A stretch of 64,000 nt of DNA, taken from the NCBI RefSeq assembly GCF_029504735.1, contig NZ_JAQFIP010000001.1, positions 248,001-312,000 on the forward strand. The letters are read 5' to 3'. A program made the translations under genes and the position numbers. Source of the DNA: Ereboglobus sp. PH5-10 (GTDB lineage: Bacteria > Verrucomicrobiota > Verrucomicrobiia > Opitutales > Opitutaceae). The stretch's first letter is position 1. Every line of letters starts with the position of its first letter. Shown piece after piece: positions 54,589 to 62,899 of this stretch. Under the pieces are notes generated by a model. It did no database searches. It was not told the DNA's origin and saw only the letters and a program-made list of their open reading frames with translations.

Positions 54589-56631
54589 TTAGCGGACAAC
54601 TGAGCCGGATGCCGAAAGGGTTGTCGTGAAAGCGCTTATTTTTTTGCGCAGGGGCATGGGGTTGGCCTCGATTCTTAATTGCGTGCCGAGCGGGAACGGG
54701 CGACCGATGCCAATCGCCACGCCTTTTTCGTTGGCGAGATAGGGCTCGGCAAATAACTGGCGTGGGACTCCGCGTGTTTTTTTGCCGACATAGGCGTGAT
54801 AAATCGCCCATTTCGACTCGCCGGTTGGCGAGGGCACGTAGCAGGCGTTGCCCGTGCCGACGACTTCGTCCGAGGCTTTGAAAAGGGGCTTGTCCGCCTT
54901 TCGCCAGTGGGCGGGATTCATCGGATCGCTGCCGATCAATTTCATCAGCCCGATCGCGTAATGCGGCGTCCAGTAACCGCTGCCCGCATAAAAGAGATAG
55001 AGCGCGCCGTCGTCGCCATAAACCGGCGTGCCGCCCTCGACCACTTCGGGATACATCCCCGCTTTTCCCGGGCCGGCGCCGTGTTTTTCCCACGCGAGCG
55101 TCGGACGGCAGATGATGGCGGGGTTTCCCGCGATGGTCCAGGGATTGAGCAGGCGGTCGATGCAGATGATTTGGTAGCGGTCGCCGGTGTTTTTGGATTG
55201 GGCGTCGCCGACTTCGCTCACCCAGATGGCGTAGAGGGTGCCGTTGTGCTTGAGGATTTTCGCGCCGCCGCACCAGGTTTTGTTGAAGGCGCTGCCTTTT
55301 GCGGCGGCTGTCACTCGCGTGGCGGTGTGCGGTTTGCGGGCGCCGGTCGCCTCGCCGTAGGGGCCGAGCGGGGTGCCGGAGAGCGAGCGGAGCACAAACA
55401 TGCGCTGGCCTTGCGAGGGGCGTCCGCTGCCGTCGTTGGCGGAGAGGTAAAGATACCAGCCGGCGTTTTCCGCGCCGACTTCGCTTTCGGAAAAGTGATA
55501 GATTTTTGGCGACCAGAGGTTGCGAGACCACGGTTTGCCGGCGGCGGGTTTGTAGATGACAACCGACTTGGCATGCGCCAGGTCGGGGAGGTTGGCGACC
55601 TGCATCATGTTGAGCTGCGAGCCGCCGGTGGCGGTGCTGTAATAAAAACCGTCGTGAAAAAATATCCACGGATCGGCTCCGCGAATGAGCGGGTTGGTGA
55701 AGGTGAGCGCGCCGGCGTTGCGTTTGTCGAGCAGGCCCGGCGAGGCCGTCAGCGTGGAGGTTTTGTTGCCGCGCAGTTCGCTCGCGCCGGTGACGGCGAT
55801 GGCGCTGGTGAAATCGCCGCCGTTGATTGTGAGCGCGTAGGCGCCGGCAAACTCCGCGCCGTTGTGACGCGCGGCCGCGATGCCGGCGTGAAAAACGCCG
55901 TTGTTAATTGTGACGCGGGCGTCGCCCCGAATCGACGCTTTCGCAAAGCCGCCGAGCACGGCGACGCCACCGTAAAACACGCCGCCGTTGATCGTCATCT
56001 CCGCGTCGCCGGTGTGCCGGCCCGAGCCGGCGGCGCACACCGCGCCGTGAAATTGCCCGCCGTTGATCGTCACACGGAGCGTGCCGGTTGTGGGTTCGGC
56101 ATTTTGAAATGTGCCGCCGGCCACGATGTCCCAGCGTCCGCTGTCGATGGTGACATCCGATCCGCCCGCGCCGCCCAACGCGCCGACGATGCTTGGAAAG
56201 CCGCCTCCTTCCGTCGGCTCGCAGGAAACATCGCCGCCGAACACGACCTTGCGGGCGTTGCAATAGATGCGGCTTGTCCTGGCATCCGGCGCGATGACGA
56301 GGCCGGCAAATGTCGCCGGACCGTTGATGATATAGCTGCCGCCGATGATCAGCCTAGCGCCGTTTTCCTTCCGGTAATCCCTTCCGTCGTGAACACTGGT
56401 GATGGTGATGCGCGCATCGTGCGCGGGCGCGAGGAATTTTTCGCCAAGCCGCGTCGGGCCGCGCACGACGATGGTGCCGCCGTCGGGGAGTTGTGCGAAG
56501 GCCGCTGAAAACTCGACGTCGCCGACGGTCGCGTCCGGACCGCCGACAAAGGCGACACGCTCCGTTTGCGCCGCCGCGAAAACTGAAAGCTGAATGCCGA
56601 AAAACAGAATCAGGCGCGCGGGGAGTTTCAT
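54589..56631 (-). CDS. Secreted GH43-like hydrolase with N-terminal TINGG beta-helix
   Basis: The 680-residue protein has a signal peptide (about 1-21). The N-terminal half (about 25-300) is a beta-helix-like region with recurrent VTINGGQFHGAV, MTINGGVFYGGV, VTINNGVFHAGI and LTINGGDFTSAI. The C-terminal half (about 310-680) is a five-bladed propeller of GH43 type: NPLIRGADPWIFFHDGFYY (Asp320 as general base) and VVEGGTPVYGDDGALYLFYA (Glu532 as likely acid). Such enzymes cleave arabinosides, xylosides or related plant polymers. The N-terminal helix may bind the polymer. The start was chosen at the signal peptide; the ATG at 56664 would add 11 residues. It is the last gene of the operon. Confidence 0.88.
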   Translation of the reverse strand: MKLPARLILFFGIQLSVFAAAQTERVAFVGGPDATVGDVEFSAAFAQLPDGGTIVVRGPTRLGEKFLAPAHDARITITSVHDGRDYRKENGARLIIGGSYIINGPATFAGLVIAPDARTSRIYCNARKVVFGGDVSCEPTEGGGFPSIVGALGGAGGSDVTIDSGRWDIVAGGTFQNAEPTTGTLRVTINGGQFHGAVCAAGSGRHTGDAEMTINGGVFYGGVAVLGGFAKASIRGDARVTINNGVFHAGIAAARHNGAEFAGAYALTINGGDFTSAIAVTGASELRGNKTSTLTASPGLLDKRNAGALTFTNPLIRGADPWIFFHDGFYYSTATGGSQLNMMQVANLPDLAHAKSVVIYKPAAGKPWSRNLWSPKIYHFSESEVGAENAGWYLYLSANDGSGRPSQGQRMFVLRSLSGTPLGPYGEATGARKPHTATRVTAAAKGSAFNKTWCGGAKILKHNGTLYAIWVSEVGDAQSKNTGDRYQIICIDRLLNPWTIAGNPAIICRPTLAWEKHGAGPGKAGMYPEVVEGGTPVYGDDGALYLFYAGSGYWTPHYAIGLMKLIGSDPMNPAHWRKADKPLFKASDEVVGTGNACYVPSPTGESKWAIYHAYVGKKTRGVPRQLFAEPYLANEKGVAIGIGRPFPLGTQLRIEANPMPLRKKISAFTTTLSASGSVVR

Positions 56632-56665
56632 GGGACGGGCGGTGCGGTGTGTTTGCGATGTCATT

Positions 56666-56717
56666 CGACGCGACTCGACTTAAATCGACTTATGTCGATT
56701 TGTGTCGAGTCGCGTCG
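56666..56717. repeat. Two-tier 52-bp palindrome
   Basis: The outer arms CGACGCGACTCGAC and GTCGAGTCGCGTCG are perfect inverted copies. Between them AAATCGAC and GTCGATTT form a second inverted pair around TTAT. It lies between a small secreted-protein gene and the GH43 gene. It could be an operon attenuator, an mRNA stabiliser or another repeat element; no U tract follows. Confidence 0.75.
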
Positions 56718-56730
56718 GGCGGGTGGGCGC

Positions 56731-57183
56731 TTACTTTTTCTTGTCTTCGTCGATCAGGGTGACTTCCCGCATTAATTTGTAGCCGAGGATGTCGCGGATT
56801 TCGACGCGCCCGGTGAAGGTCTCGGTTTGTTGTTTCGCGTCGCCTTCGATGCGGCGGGCGATGGGGTCTATTTTTTCGCGGTAGGTGTCGAGGGCGGCGT
56901 AGTTTTTGAGCTGCACCATGGACATCACGTTGAAATCGTCCGGCGACGAGGCCTGGCCGTAGAGGATTTTATAATCCATGATGATGCCCTCCTTCTTCGC
57001 CTCGTCGAAGACGGCCTTGAAGGTCTTGGAGATGCTTTTGAAGTAGGCGTCGTGCATGCCGTGCTTGAGGCGCACGAGGATGATGTCCCATACGGGGCCC
57101 TCGGTGTAGGGGGCGTTGCTTTGGGCCGGCGCCGGGAGGGCGGCAAAGATGGCGACGATTGCGGCGAGGAGTATTTTTTTCAT
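56731..57183 (-). CDS. Small secreted protein, alpha/beta-barrel-like (unknown)
   Basis: I do not recognise a named family. The 150-residue product has a signal peptide (about 1-20, ending LPAPAQS). The mature part has alternating strands and helices: GPVWDIILVRLKHGMHDAYF, a helix, MDYKILYGQAS, and DFNVMSMVQLKNYAALDTYR. This pattern recalls dimeric ferredoxin-like (ABM/NIPSNAP-type) proteins, but that is only a fold guess. The start is set at the signal peptide. Its neighbours are an MFS permease 10 bp upstream and the GH43 gene downstream, so it probably belongs to the carbohydrate operon. No catalytic residues are evident. Confidence 0.75.
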   Translation of the reverse strand: MKKILLAAIVAIFAALPAPAQSNAPYTEGPVWDIILVRLKHGMHDAYFKSISKTFKAVFDEAKKEGIIMDYKILYGQASSPDDFNVMSMVQLKNYAALDTYREKIDPIARRIEGDAKQQTETFTGRVEIRDILGYKLMREVTLIDEDKKK

Positions 57184-57193
57184 CGTGATTTTT

Positions 57194-58450
57194 TTATTTG
57201 TTGTTGTCTGCGGAAGGAAGGGGCTGGCGGTTGCGGGCGTAGTCCGAGGGGAAGAACGCGCGCGCGGTGACGAGCAGCGCGAGACTGCCGAAAACATAAA
57301 CGATTCCGAGCATCGAGATGCCGATGTTGAGCGCGTAGGATTGCTTGATCACGCCCAAGATGAGCGGGGCGAGCGAACCGACGCCGAAGGAAAATCCGGC
57401 CATCATTCCGGTTGCCGAGGCGTGGTGGCGCGGCGAGGTGACGTCGAAGAGCGACGCGTAAATATTGGAGTCGTAGAGACCGCGGAAGAAACCGAACGCG
57501 CCGAGCATCGCGTAAACCAACCAGAGGCTGTGCGTCGCGCCCATGAGGTAGAGCGTCGGCACGCACAACAACAGCGCCAGACCGGACAGCTCAATGCGGA
57601 AGGAGGGGCGGTTGCCGACAATCTTGTCCGAGACACGCCCGCCGAGGAGCACGCCGACAAAGGAGAAAATCTGGTAATAAAGCATGCTGAACAAACCGGC
57701 TTTCGCGGGCGTGAGGCTGAACGGCTCCAACTGCAAATACGTGGGCATCCACGCGAGGCAGCCCATGTTGACAAAGGTCGAGCAGCCGAGCGCGAGCGTC
57801 AGCACCAGCGCGGTCGGCGTGCGGAACAAGGCGCCGAGGACGGCGCTGATTGGCTCGCGCGCAACGGCGACGGCCGTTTTGGGCGCGTCTTTCAAGCGGG
57901 ACCACATCAACGCGACGAGGACAACACCCGCGCCGCCGAATATCCAAAAGGAGTGCTTCCATCCGTAATTTCCCGCAATCCAGCCGCCCACCCAGCCGCA
58001 CGACACCGCGCCGAAATACTGCGCGGTCTGGTAAATCGCGAGCGCCTGCCCGCGCGTCTTGACGTGATACTGGCCGATGAGCGCGGTGGCGGCGGGGAGG
58101 AAAAACGCCTCGCCCACGGCGGTCGCCAGGCTGCGCACGACGATGAGCGAAACCAAACCGTTGGTGAAGCCGGTGAGCATCGTCGCGACGCTCCATGCCA
58201 GCAGGCTCCACAGGATGATGCGGCGTCGGGAAAAACGGTCGCCGACGAAGCCGGCGATGGGCATCATCACCGCCATCGAGGCGATGAGCACGGTGTTCAC
58301 CAAGCCCGTCTGGATGTCGCTCAAGCCCAGCGCGTCCTGCACTTGTTTTTGGACGACGCTGTAAAGCTGGCGGTCGGCCTGGTTCATGAAGTAGGCGAGC
58401 CAGAGCCAGACAACGATCTCCCATGCGAAGGGGATTTTTCTTTTGGTCAT
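57194..58450 (-). CDS. MFS transporter, probable sugar or organic-anion permease
   Basis: The 418-residue, twelve-helix permease has MFS signatures: LAYFMNQADRQLYSVV in helix 1, GFVGDRFSRRRIILWS in the 2-3 loop, and RSLATAVGEAFFLPAATALI. The second half has GGRVSDKIVGNRPSF and ASLFDVTSPRHHASATGMMA. It resembles the anion:cation symporter or sugar-acid branch, but the substrate cannot be read from sequence. It lies in an operon with dehydrogenases of the Gfo/Idh/MocA family and two secreted glycan-related proteins, so it may import the released sugar. It is 46 bp downstream of the secreted alpha/alpha-barrel gene. Clear MFS assignment; low confidence on substrate. Confidence 0.88.
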   Translation of the reverse strand: MTKRKIPFAWEIVVWLWLAYFMNQADRQLYSVVQKQVQDALGLSDIQTGLVNTVLIASMAVMMPIAGFVGDRFSRRRIILWSLLAWSVATMLTGFTNGLVSLIVVRSLATAVGEAFFLPAATALIGQYHVKTRGQALAIYQTAQYFGAVSCGWVGGWIAGNYGWKHSFWIFGGAGVVLVALMWSRLKDAPKTAVAVAREPISAVLGALFRTPTALVLTLALGCSTFVNMGCLAWMPTYLQLEPFSLTPAKAGLFSMLYYQIFSFVGVLLGGRVSDKIVGNRPSFRIELSGLALLLCVPTLYLMGATHSLWLVYAMLGAFGFFRGLYDSNIYASLFDVTSPRHHASATGMMAGFSFGVGSLAPLILGVIKQSYALNIGISMLGIVYVFGSLALLVTARAFFPSDYARNRQPLPSADNNK

Positions 58451-58496
58451 GTTTTTTGGGTTTGGTTAATTTTTTCAGGCCGCGCGGGGCGGGGTC

Positions 58497-60764
58497 TTAT
58501 TTTTCGGCGGCGAGTTTTTTGTAGAGCTCCGCGTCGTAGTCGATGAGGTCGTTGATGCCGCGCAGGTGGCTGACGGTCACCCAGGGAAGCCAGACGCGGT
58601 GGCGGCCTTTTCCGCGCGGGAGGTCGAGCCAGCAGTGTTCCTGCTGCCAGCCGGGACCGCGGGTGCCGCGCAAGTCGTCGGGATTGCCAACCATCGCTTT
58701 GGTGTTGTGGAGGAGGATGCGGGCGACGTCCATGTAGTGGGTGTCTTTGCTTTCGCGGGAGAGGCGGGCGTAGCTTTCGACGTCCCAGGCCATGTAGGCG
58801 TCGGCGCCGGTGTGGCCGGTGGCGACGAGTTGCATGCCGACGGTGGACTGGCCGATGGGCCAGTGGATTTGTTCCTGCGTGGCGTCGGAGGGCATGGGGA
58901 CGTTCCAGATATACATCCAGGTTTCGGCAATGTCGGCGGCGACGCGGGCGCGGTCGAGCCACTTTTTGTCGCCGGTGGCGGTGTGGAGGGCGAGGTAGCC
59001 TTCGAGGGAAATGGTGGCGGCTTCCTTGTCGATGACGTCGGGGTTGTCGCTGGTGCCGCCGGCGAAGCGGCCGCGGTTATGTCCGGCTTTCCACGAGAAT
59101 TCGCCGGCTTTCAGAGCGGCGTCGAGGTAGGGTTTGTGCTTGGTGATGCGGTAGAGCTGAACGTAGAAGGGAATGACGTTGTAGGTGCTGGTCGGGGAGC
59201 CGTCTTTCAGGTCGCCGCTGATCGGTTTCCAGGAGCGCGGATAGCCGCCGCCGGCTTGTTCCTGTTTGAGAAGCCAGTCGCCGAATTTGCGTGTCCAGGC
59301 GAGCCATTCGGGATGGTCGCGGCCGGCCGCTTTTTCGCGTTCGTAGGCGCGCATGAGGGATTTCATGTCGTCGCAGAAGCTGCGGAGATAAATCGAATTT
59401 TTTTCCGGGTCTATGGGCTTGTGCGCGGCGACTTCGGAGACGGCGTATTCGCCGGTGGAGAAGACGAAGCCTTCGGCGACGGGCGGATCGACGGGCAGGC
59501 GGAGGAAGGTGGCGATGATTTTGTCGGCGGCCTGTCGCAGCGTTTTCGAGCGTTCGGAAGCGGGGTCGCGGTCGGCTTCGAAGAGCATCATTTCGGCGGC
59601 GCCGATGTTGTAGCCGAGGAAGCCGAGGATGAGTTTTGTCTCGGGATTCGTGGGAGGTTTGGGGTTGGCGTTGGCGGCGGCGAGGAAGCGGATGCCGGCG
59701 CGGTCGTCTTTCTCAATGTAGTTTTCCATCAGCATATCGACGAAGTTGACGCGCAGTGTTTCGACGGGCTGGGGGTTGAGTTGGGGTTTGAGTGTTTGCC
59801 AGGCCCAGCGCCAGTTGGCGGCGATGAGGTCGTTGGTGTCTTTGGCTGTCGAAAGGCGGAAGGTGACTTCGTAGCGTTGCGTGAAGCCATCCTTCAACGG
59901 GCTGAAACGGTAGCGCCAGAGCTGGACGGCGGAGGTTTTGTGCGCCTGGCCTTTCGGGCCGTAAGTGAGCGAGCCCTCGGAGCCGGGATAGGCGTAGCCG
60001 ATGACGGTGGCGTTGGAGCCTTCCTCGGCGATGATGGCGCCGAAGCGAAAATCTTCGCTGGCCATCGGCTTGTGCGTGAAGCTGAGACCGTCGGCGCAAT
60101 TGGTGGCGCCGTCGGGCGCGGAGTCGAGGACGGCGACGCTGGCGCCGTTGGGCAGGCGCGTGGCGAGCAGGGGCGCGGGCAGGCGGTCCTCGCGAATCCA
60201 GACGGTGTATTTGCCCTTCTTGTAATAATTGGCGGCGCCGAAGGAATTGTCGCGCAGGTGGTCGGAGTTGCCGTAAATCGCGCCGGGGACGAACCACTCC
60301 ATCTCCGGCCACGGACGCGCGCCGCCGACGCGCATGCCGATGACGCTGTTGAAGCCGCCGGGCGCGTTGCCGCGCACGCGCACCTCGCGGCGCAGGCGAA
60401 CCGTGTCGCCGGAAACGGTCCAGCGGTCGGTGAAGTCAAACTCGACGGCATTGTGCGGCGTCATCTTGCCGGTGTCGGCGGCGTCCGCGCGCAGTGTTCC
60501 CGTGCCCAGCCACTCGCCGCGTCCGGTCTCGCGCAACTGCGCGTAACCGGCACGCGCGGGCGCGAGGCCTTTTTTGGACGCGCCGTTCCAGAATGAAACA
60601 CGCATCGGTCCGTTTTGTGTGAGGACGGCCTTGCCGGAGGCGGCCGTGAGACCGAAGGAGCCGTTCTTGTTTTTGATGACGGAAACCTTGACGTTCTCCG
60701 CCGCGGTCGCGGAAAGCGCCGACAGAAAACAGAAAACGGTGAGGATTATGGATGCGGGTTTCAT
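58497..60764 (-). CDS. Secreted (alpha/alpha)-toroid protein, probable glycan-active enzyme
   Basis: I do not recognise an exact family. The 755-residue product has a signal peptide (about 1-21, ending SATAAE). A beta-rich N-terminal half (about 25-310) is followed by an alpha/alpha-barrel-like C-terminal half (about 320-755). The latter has helix pairs with tryptophan-rich loops: WLAWTRKFGDWLLKQEQAGG, GGYPRSWKP, ISLEGYLALHTATGDKKWLD and MAWDVESYARLSRESKDTHY. This arrangement is typical of polysaccharide lyases and unsaturated glucuronyl or rhamnosidase-type hydrolases. It is 54 bp downstream of the quinone-oxidoreductase gene, in the carbohydrate operon. Catalytic residues cannot be assigned. 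Confidence 0.85.
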   Translation of the reverse strand: MKPASIILTVFCFLSALSATAAENVKVSVIKNKNGSFGLTAASGKAVLTQNGPMRVSFWNGASKKGLAPARAGYAQLRETGRGEWLGTGTLRADAADTGKMTPHNAVEFDFTDRWTVSGDTVRLRREVRVRGNAPGGFNSVIGMRVGGARPWPEMEWFVPGAIYGNSDHLRDNSFGAANYYKKGKYTVWIREDRLPAPLLATRLPNGASVAVLDSAPDGATNCADGLSFTHKPMASEDFRFGAIIAEEGSNATVIGYAYPGSEGSLTYGPKGQAHKTSAVQLWRYRFSPLKDGFTQRYEVTFRLSTAKDTNDLIAANWRWAWQTLKPQLNPQPVETLRVNFVDMLMENYIEKDDRAGIRFLAAANANPKPPTNPETKLILGFLGYNIGAAEMMLFEADRDPASERSKTLRQAADKIIATFLRLPVDPPVAEGFVFSTGEYAVSEVAAHKPIDPEKNSIYLRSFCDDMKSLMRAYEREKAAGRDHPEWLAWTRKFGDWLLKQEQAGGGYPRSWKPISGDLKDGSPTSTYNVIPFYVQLYRITKHKPYLDAALKAGEFSWKAGHNRGRFAGGTSDNPDVIDKEAATISLEGYLALHTATGDKKWLDRARVAADIAETWMYIWNVPMPSDATQEQIHWPIGQSTVGMQLVATGHTGADAYMAWDVESYARLSRESKDTHYMDVARILLHNTKAMVGNPDDLRGTRGPGWQQEHCWLDLPRGKGRHRVWLPWVTVSHLRGINDLIDYDAELYKKLAAEK

Positions 60765-60818
60765 TTTGGGATTGGGCGTTCGTGTTGTTGCGATTGTTGC
60801 GGTGATGGGTTGCGCGCG

Positions 60819-61793
60819 TCAGTCCAGCGTCAGGACAACCTTGCCGGCGCTGACACCGTCGCGCAGCAGGGCGTGCGCGGCGTTCGCCTCGGTGATCGGC
60901 ATGATTTTGTAAATCGTCGGGCGCACCTCGCCCGTCTCGATTTTCGGCCAGACGTCCTTCACGAGATTCGCGAGGATTTGCGCCTTCACCTCCGGCGTTT
61001 TGCTGCGAAGCGTGCTGCCGATGAGGCGGATGTTTTTCATGAACATCGTGCGCAGGTTCACCGGGCTGATGTCGCCCGCGAGCGTGGCGATCATGATCCA
61101 GCGGCAGGCGTAGGCGACGTGCGGGAAGCACTCGCCGACTTTTTCACCGCCGAGGCAGTCGATCGCGAGGTTGAGCGGACGTCCGGCGTCCGCCTCGCGC
61201 TTCAAAACGTCGGCGATGTTTTCCTTGGAGGTATCGACAACGACGTCGGCTTTCAGATGTGTGATTTGGGCTGCCTTTTCCGCGTCGATGACGGTCGTGA
61301 TAACGCGCAGTCCGAAGGCGCGCGCCATCGGGATGATGACACTCGCCAGGCCGCTCGCGCCGGCGTGCATGAGGAAATTATAACCGGGTTTGCAACCGCC
61401 CTCGATGACGAGATTGAGGTAGGCGGTGGCGTAGGCCTCGGGAAGCGCGGAGGCTTCCGCCAGCGAAAGCCCCTTCGGAACGGGCATGAGCATGGAGTGG
61501 TGCACCGCGGCGAACTGGGCGTAGCCGCCGCCGCCGAGAAGCGCGCAAACCTGGTCGCCGACTTTCCAGCCGCCGGGTGTGCCGGCGGGGACTTCGGTGA
61601 TTTCGCCGGCGATCTCAAGGCCGGGCCAGTCGGGCGCGCCGGGGGGCGGCGGGTAGTTGCCCTCAACCTGCATGAGGTCGGCGCGATTGACCGCGGCGGC
61701 GCGCACTTTGACGAGCACTTCGCCCTCTTTTAAGATCGGGTCGGCAACATCCGACCACAACAGCTTTTTATCTTTGATGATGATAGCTTTCAT
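60819..61793 (-). CDS. NAD(P)H:quinone oxidoreductase-like MDR protein (PIG3-type)
   Basis: The 324-residue protein is a zinc-free medium-chain dehydrogenase/reductase. It shows KVRAAAVNRADLMQVEGNYP, then PPPPGAPDWPGLEIAGEI, both typical of the TP53I3/PIG3 quinone oxidoreductases. The nucleotide-binding site is in HAGASGLASVIIPMARAFGL, and DCLGGEKV follows. It probably reduces quinones or similar carbonyls with NADPH. The chosen ATG gives the family start MKAII. An ATG at 61814 overlaps the upstream stop by 4 bp (ATGA) and would add seven residues; coupling makes that a real alternative. It is co-transcribed with two sugar dehydrogenases. Confidence 0.9.
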   Translation of the reverse strand: MKAIIIKDKKLLWSDVADPILKEGEVLVKVRAAAVNRADLMQVEGNYPPPPGAPDWPGLEIAGEITEVPAGTPGGWKVGDQVCALLGGGGYAQFAAVHHSMLMPVPKGLSLAEASALPEAYATAYLNLVIEGGCKPGYNFLMHAGASGLASVIIPMARAFGLRVITTVIDAEKAAQITHLKADVVVDTSKENIADVLKREADAGRPLNLAIDCLGGEKVGECFPHVAYACRWIMIATLAGDISPVNLRTMFMKNIRLIGSTLRSKTPEVKAQILANLVKDVWPKIETGEVRPTIYKIMPITEANAAHALLRDGVSAGKVVLTLD

Positions 61794-61810
61794 GGAAAAA
61801 ATTTTCTTTC

Positions 61811-62899
61811 TCATCCGATCCAGTCGAACCGGGGATTTTGTTTTTTGATAACTTCGGCAAGACGGGCGACCTCCAGCGCGTCGGAATTTTTTATGGGAAA
61901 CGGAACGCCGTCGCGAATGGCCGCGTGGAGGTGGCGGGCGAGTTCGATTTCAACGTGATCCCACATGTTCACGTCCGGCGTGACGGCGCGGGTTTCCTCA
62001 ATCCACGGGAGCTTTTCGGCGCCTGCGTGCCAGGGGGCGTCCACGGGAAGGTTGCCCGTGCTCGCGGTTGCATCGTCCCAGCGGAAATCCGGCGCGAGGT
62101 AGCGAAGCCGAATCTCCTTTTGCTCTTGTCCGCAAACCAGCGTGCCCCTGTCGCCGTAAATCGCGCAGCACGGCGCGGGCAGCGCGACGGAATTGCTGAT
62201 TTCGATTTCGACAACAACGCCATTTTCCGACTCGAGCATGATGCGCGCATGGTCGTCGGCATCGCCCGGCGTGAGCACGCGCCGCAAATAACTCCACACA
62301 TTGCGCACCGGCGAGCCGGCGAGAAATTGCAACGCGTGATCGAGCAAATGCGGCCCCCAAACACTGAGCTGTCCGCCGCCGCAATCGAGCCGCATTTGCC
62401 AGTCGGTGCGACGCATGAAGGTGTGGTGCTTGGCGAGTTTCACCGCGTAAACATTTCCCAAGATTCCATCGCGGACGATTTCGAGTGCGTTTTGAAACGC
62501 CGGCTCAAAGCGGTGGTTGTGTCCGCAATAAAGTTTGCCGGGATACTCGCGGACGAGCCGTTGCAAAATCGCGTAGTCCCGCGCGGTGACGCCAATCGGT
62601 TTTTCCAGCAAAACCATTTTGCCGGCGGCGAGCGCCTGCTCGGCATGGCGCGCGTGGTCGAGCGAAAGCGTGGCGATGATCGCCAGCTCCATGTCCGGAT
62701 CGGCGATAAAATTCGCAAAATCCGTGTAAGGTTTTCCGTGATACTTCGCGGCGGTTTCGCGCGCGCGATTTTCGTCGATGTCGCAAAACGCAACGGGCTG
62801 ATACCGTTCCCGGTTTTCGGAGAAAAACCGGCAGTGTTGCGCGCCGATGCGGCCAAGGCCGCAAACGCCAAACTTGATGGGTGCCGACGATGTCTTCAT
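61811..62899 (-). CDS. Gfo/Idh/MocA family oxidoreductase
   Basis: The 362-residue protein has an N-terminal Rossmann domain (about 8-130; FGVCGLGRIGAQHC for NAD(P), VAFCDIDENRARET) with EKPIGVT, the conserved catalytic-loop motif. The C-terminal alpha/beta domain has GNVYAVKL, DCGGGQLSVWGPHLLDHALQ (with the usual Asp/His pair) and RGTLVC. Members oxidise or reduce sugar hydroxyls using NAD(P). It starts with a 4-bp ATGA overlap with the next upstream gene and overlaps the downstream quinone reductase likewise, giving a coupled operon. The substrate is unknown, probably a sugar derived from the GH43 enzyme. Confidence 0.92.
   Translation of the reverse strand: MKTSSAPIKFGVCGLGRIGAQHCRFFSENRERYQPVAFCDIDENRARETAAKYHGKPYTDFANFIADPDMELAIIATLSLDHARHAEQALAAGKMVLLEKPIGVTARDYAILQRLVREYPGKLYCGHNHRFEPAFQNALEIVRDGILGNVYAVKLAKHHTFMRRTDWQMRLDCGGGQLSVWGPHLLDHALQFLAGSPVRNVWSYLRRVLTPGDADDHARIMLESENGVVVEIEISNSVALPAPCCAIYGDRGTLVCGQEQKEIRLRYLAPDFRWDDATASTGNLPVDAPWHAGAEKLPWIEETRAVTPDVNMWDHVEIELARHLHAAIRDGVPFPIKNSDALEVARLAEVIKKQNPRFDWIG

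Noticed and set aside
58566-60596. Plus-strand frame of 676 codons, Gly/Val/Ala-rich
   Set aside because: Antisense to the secreted alpha/alpha-barrel gene, which has a good signal peptide and operon spacing.
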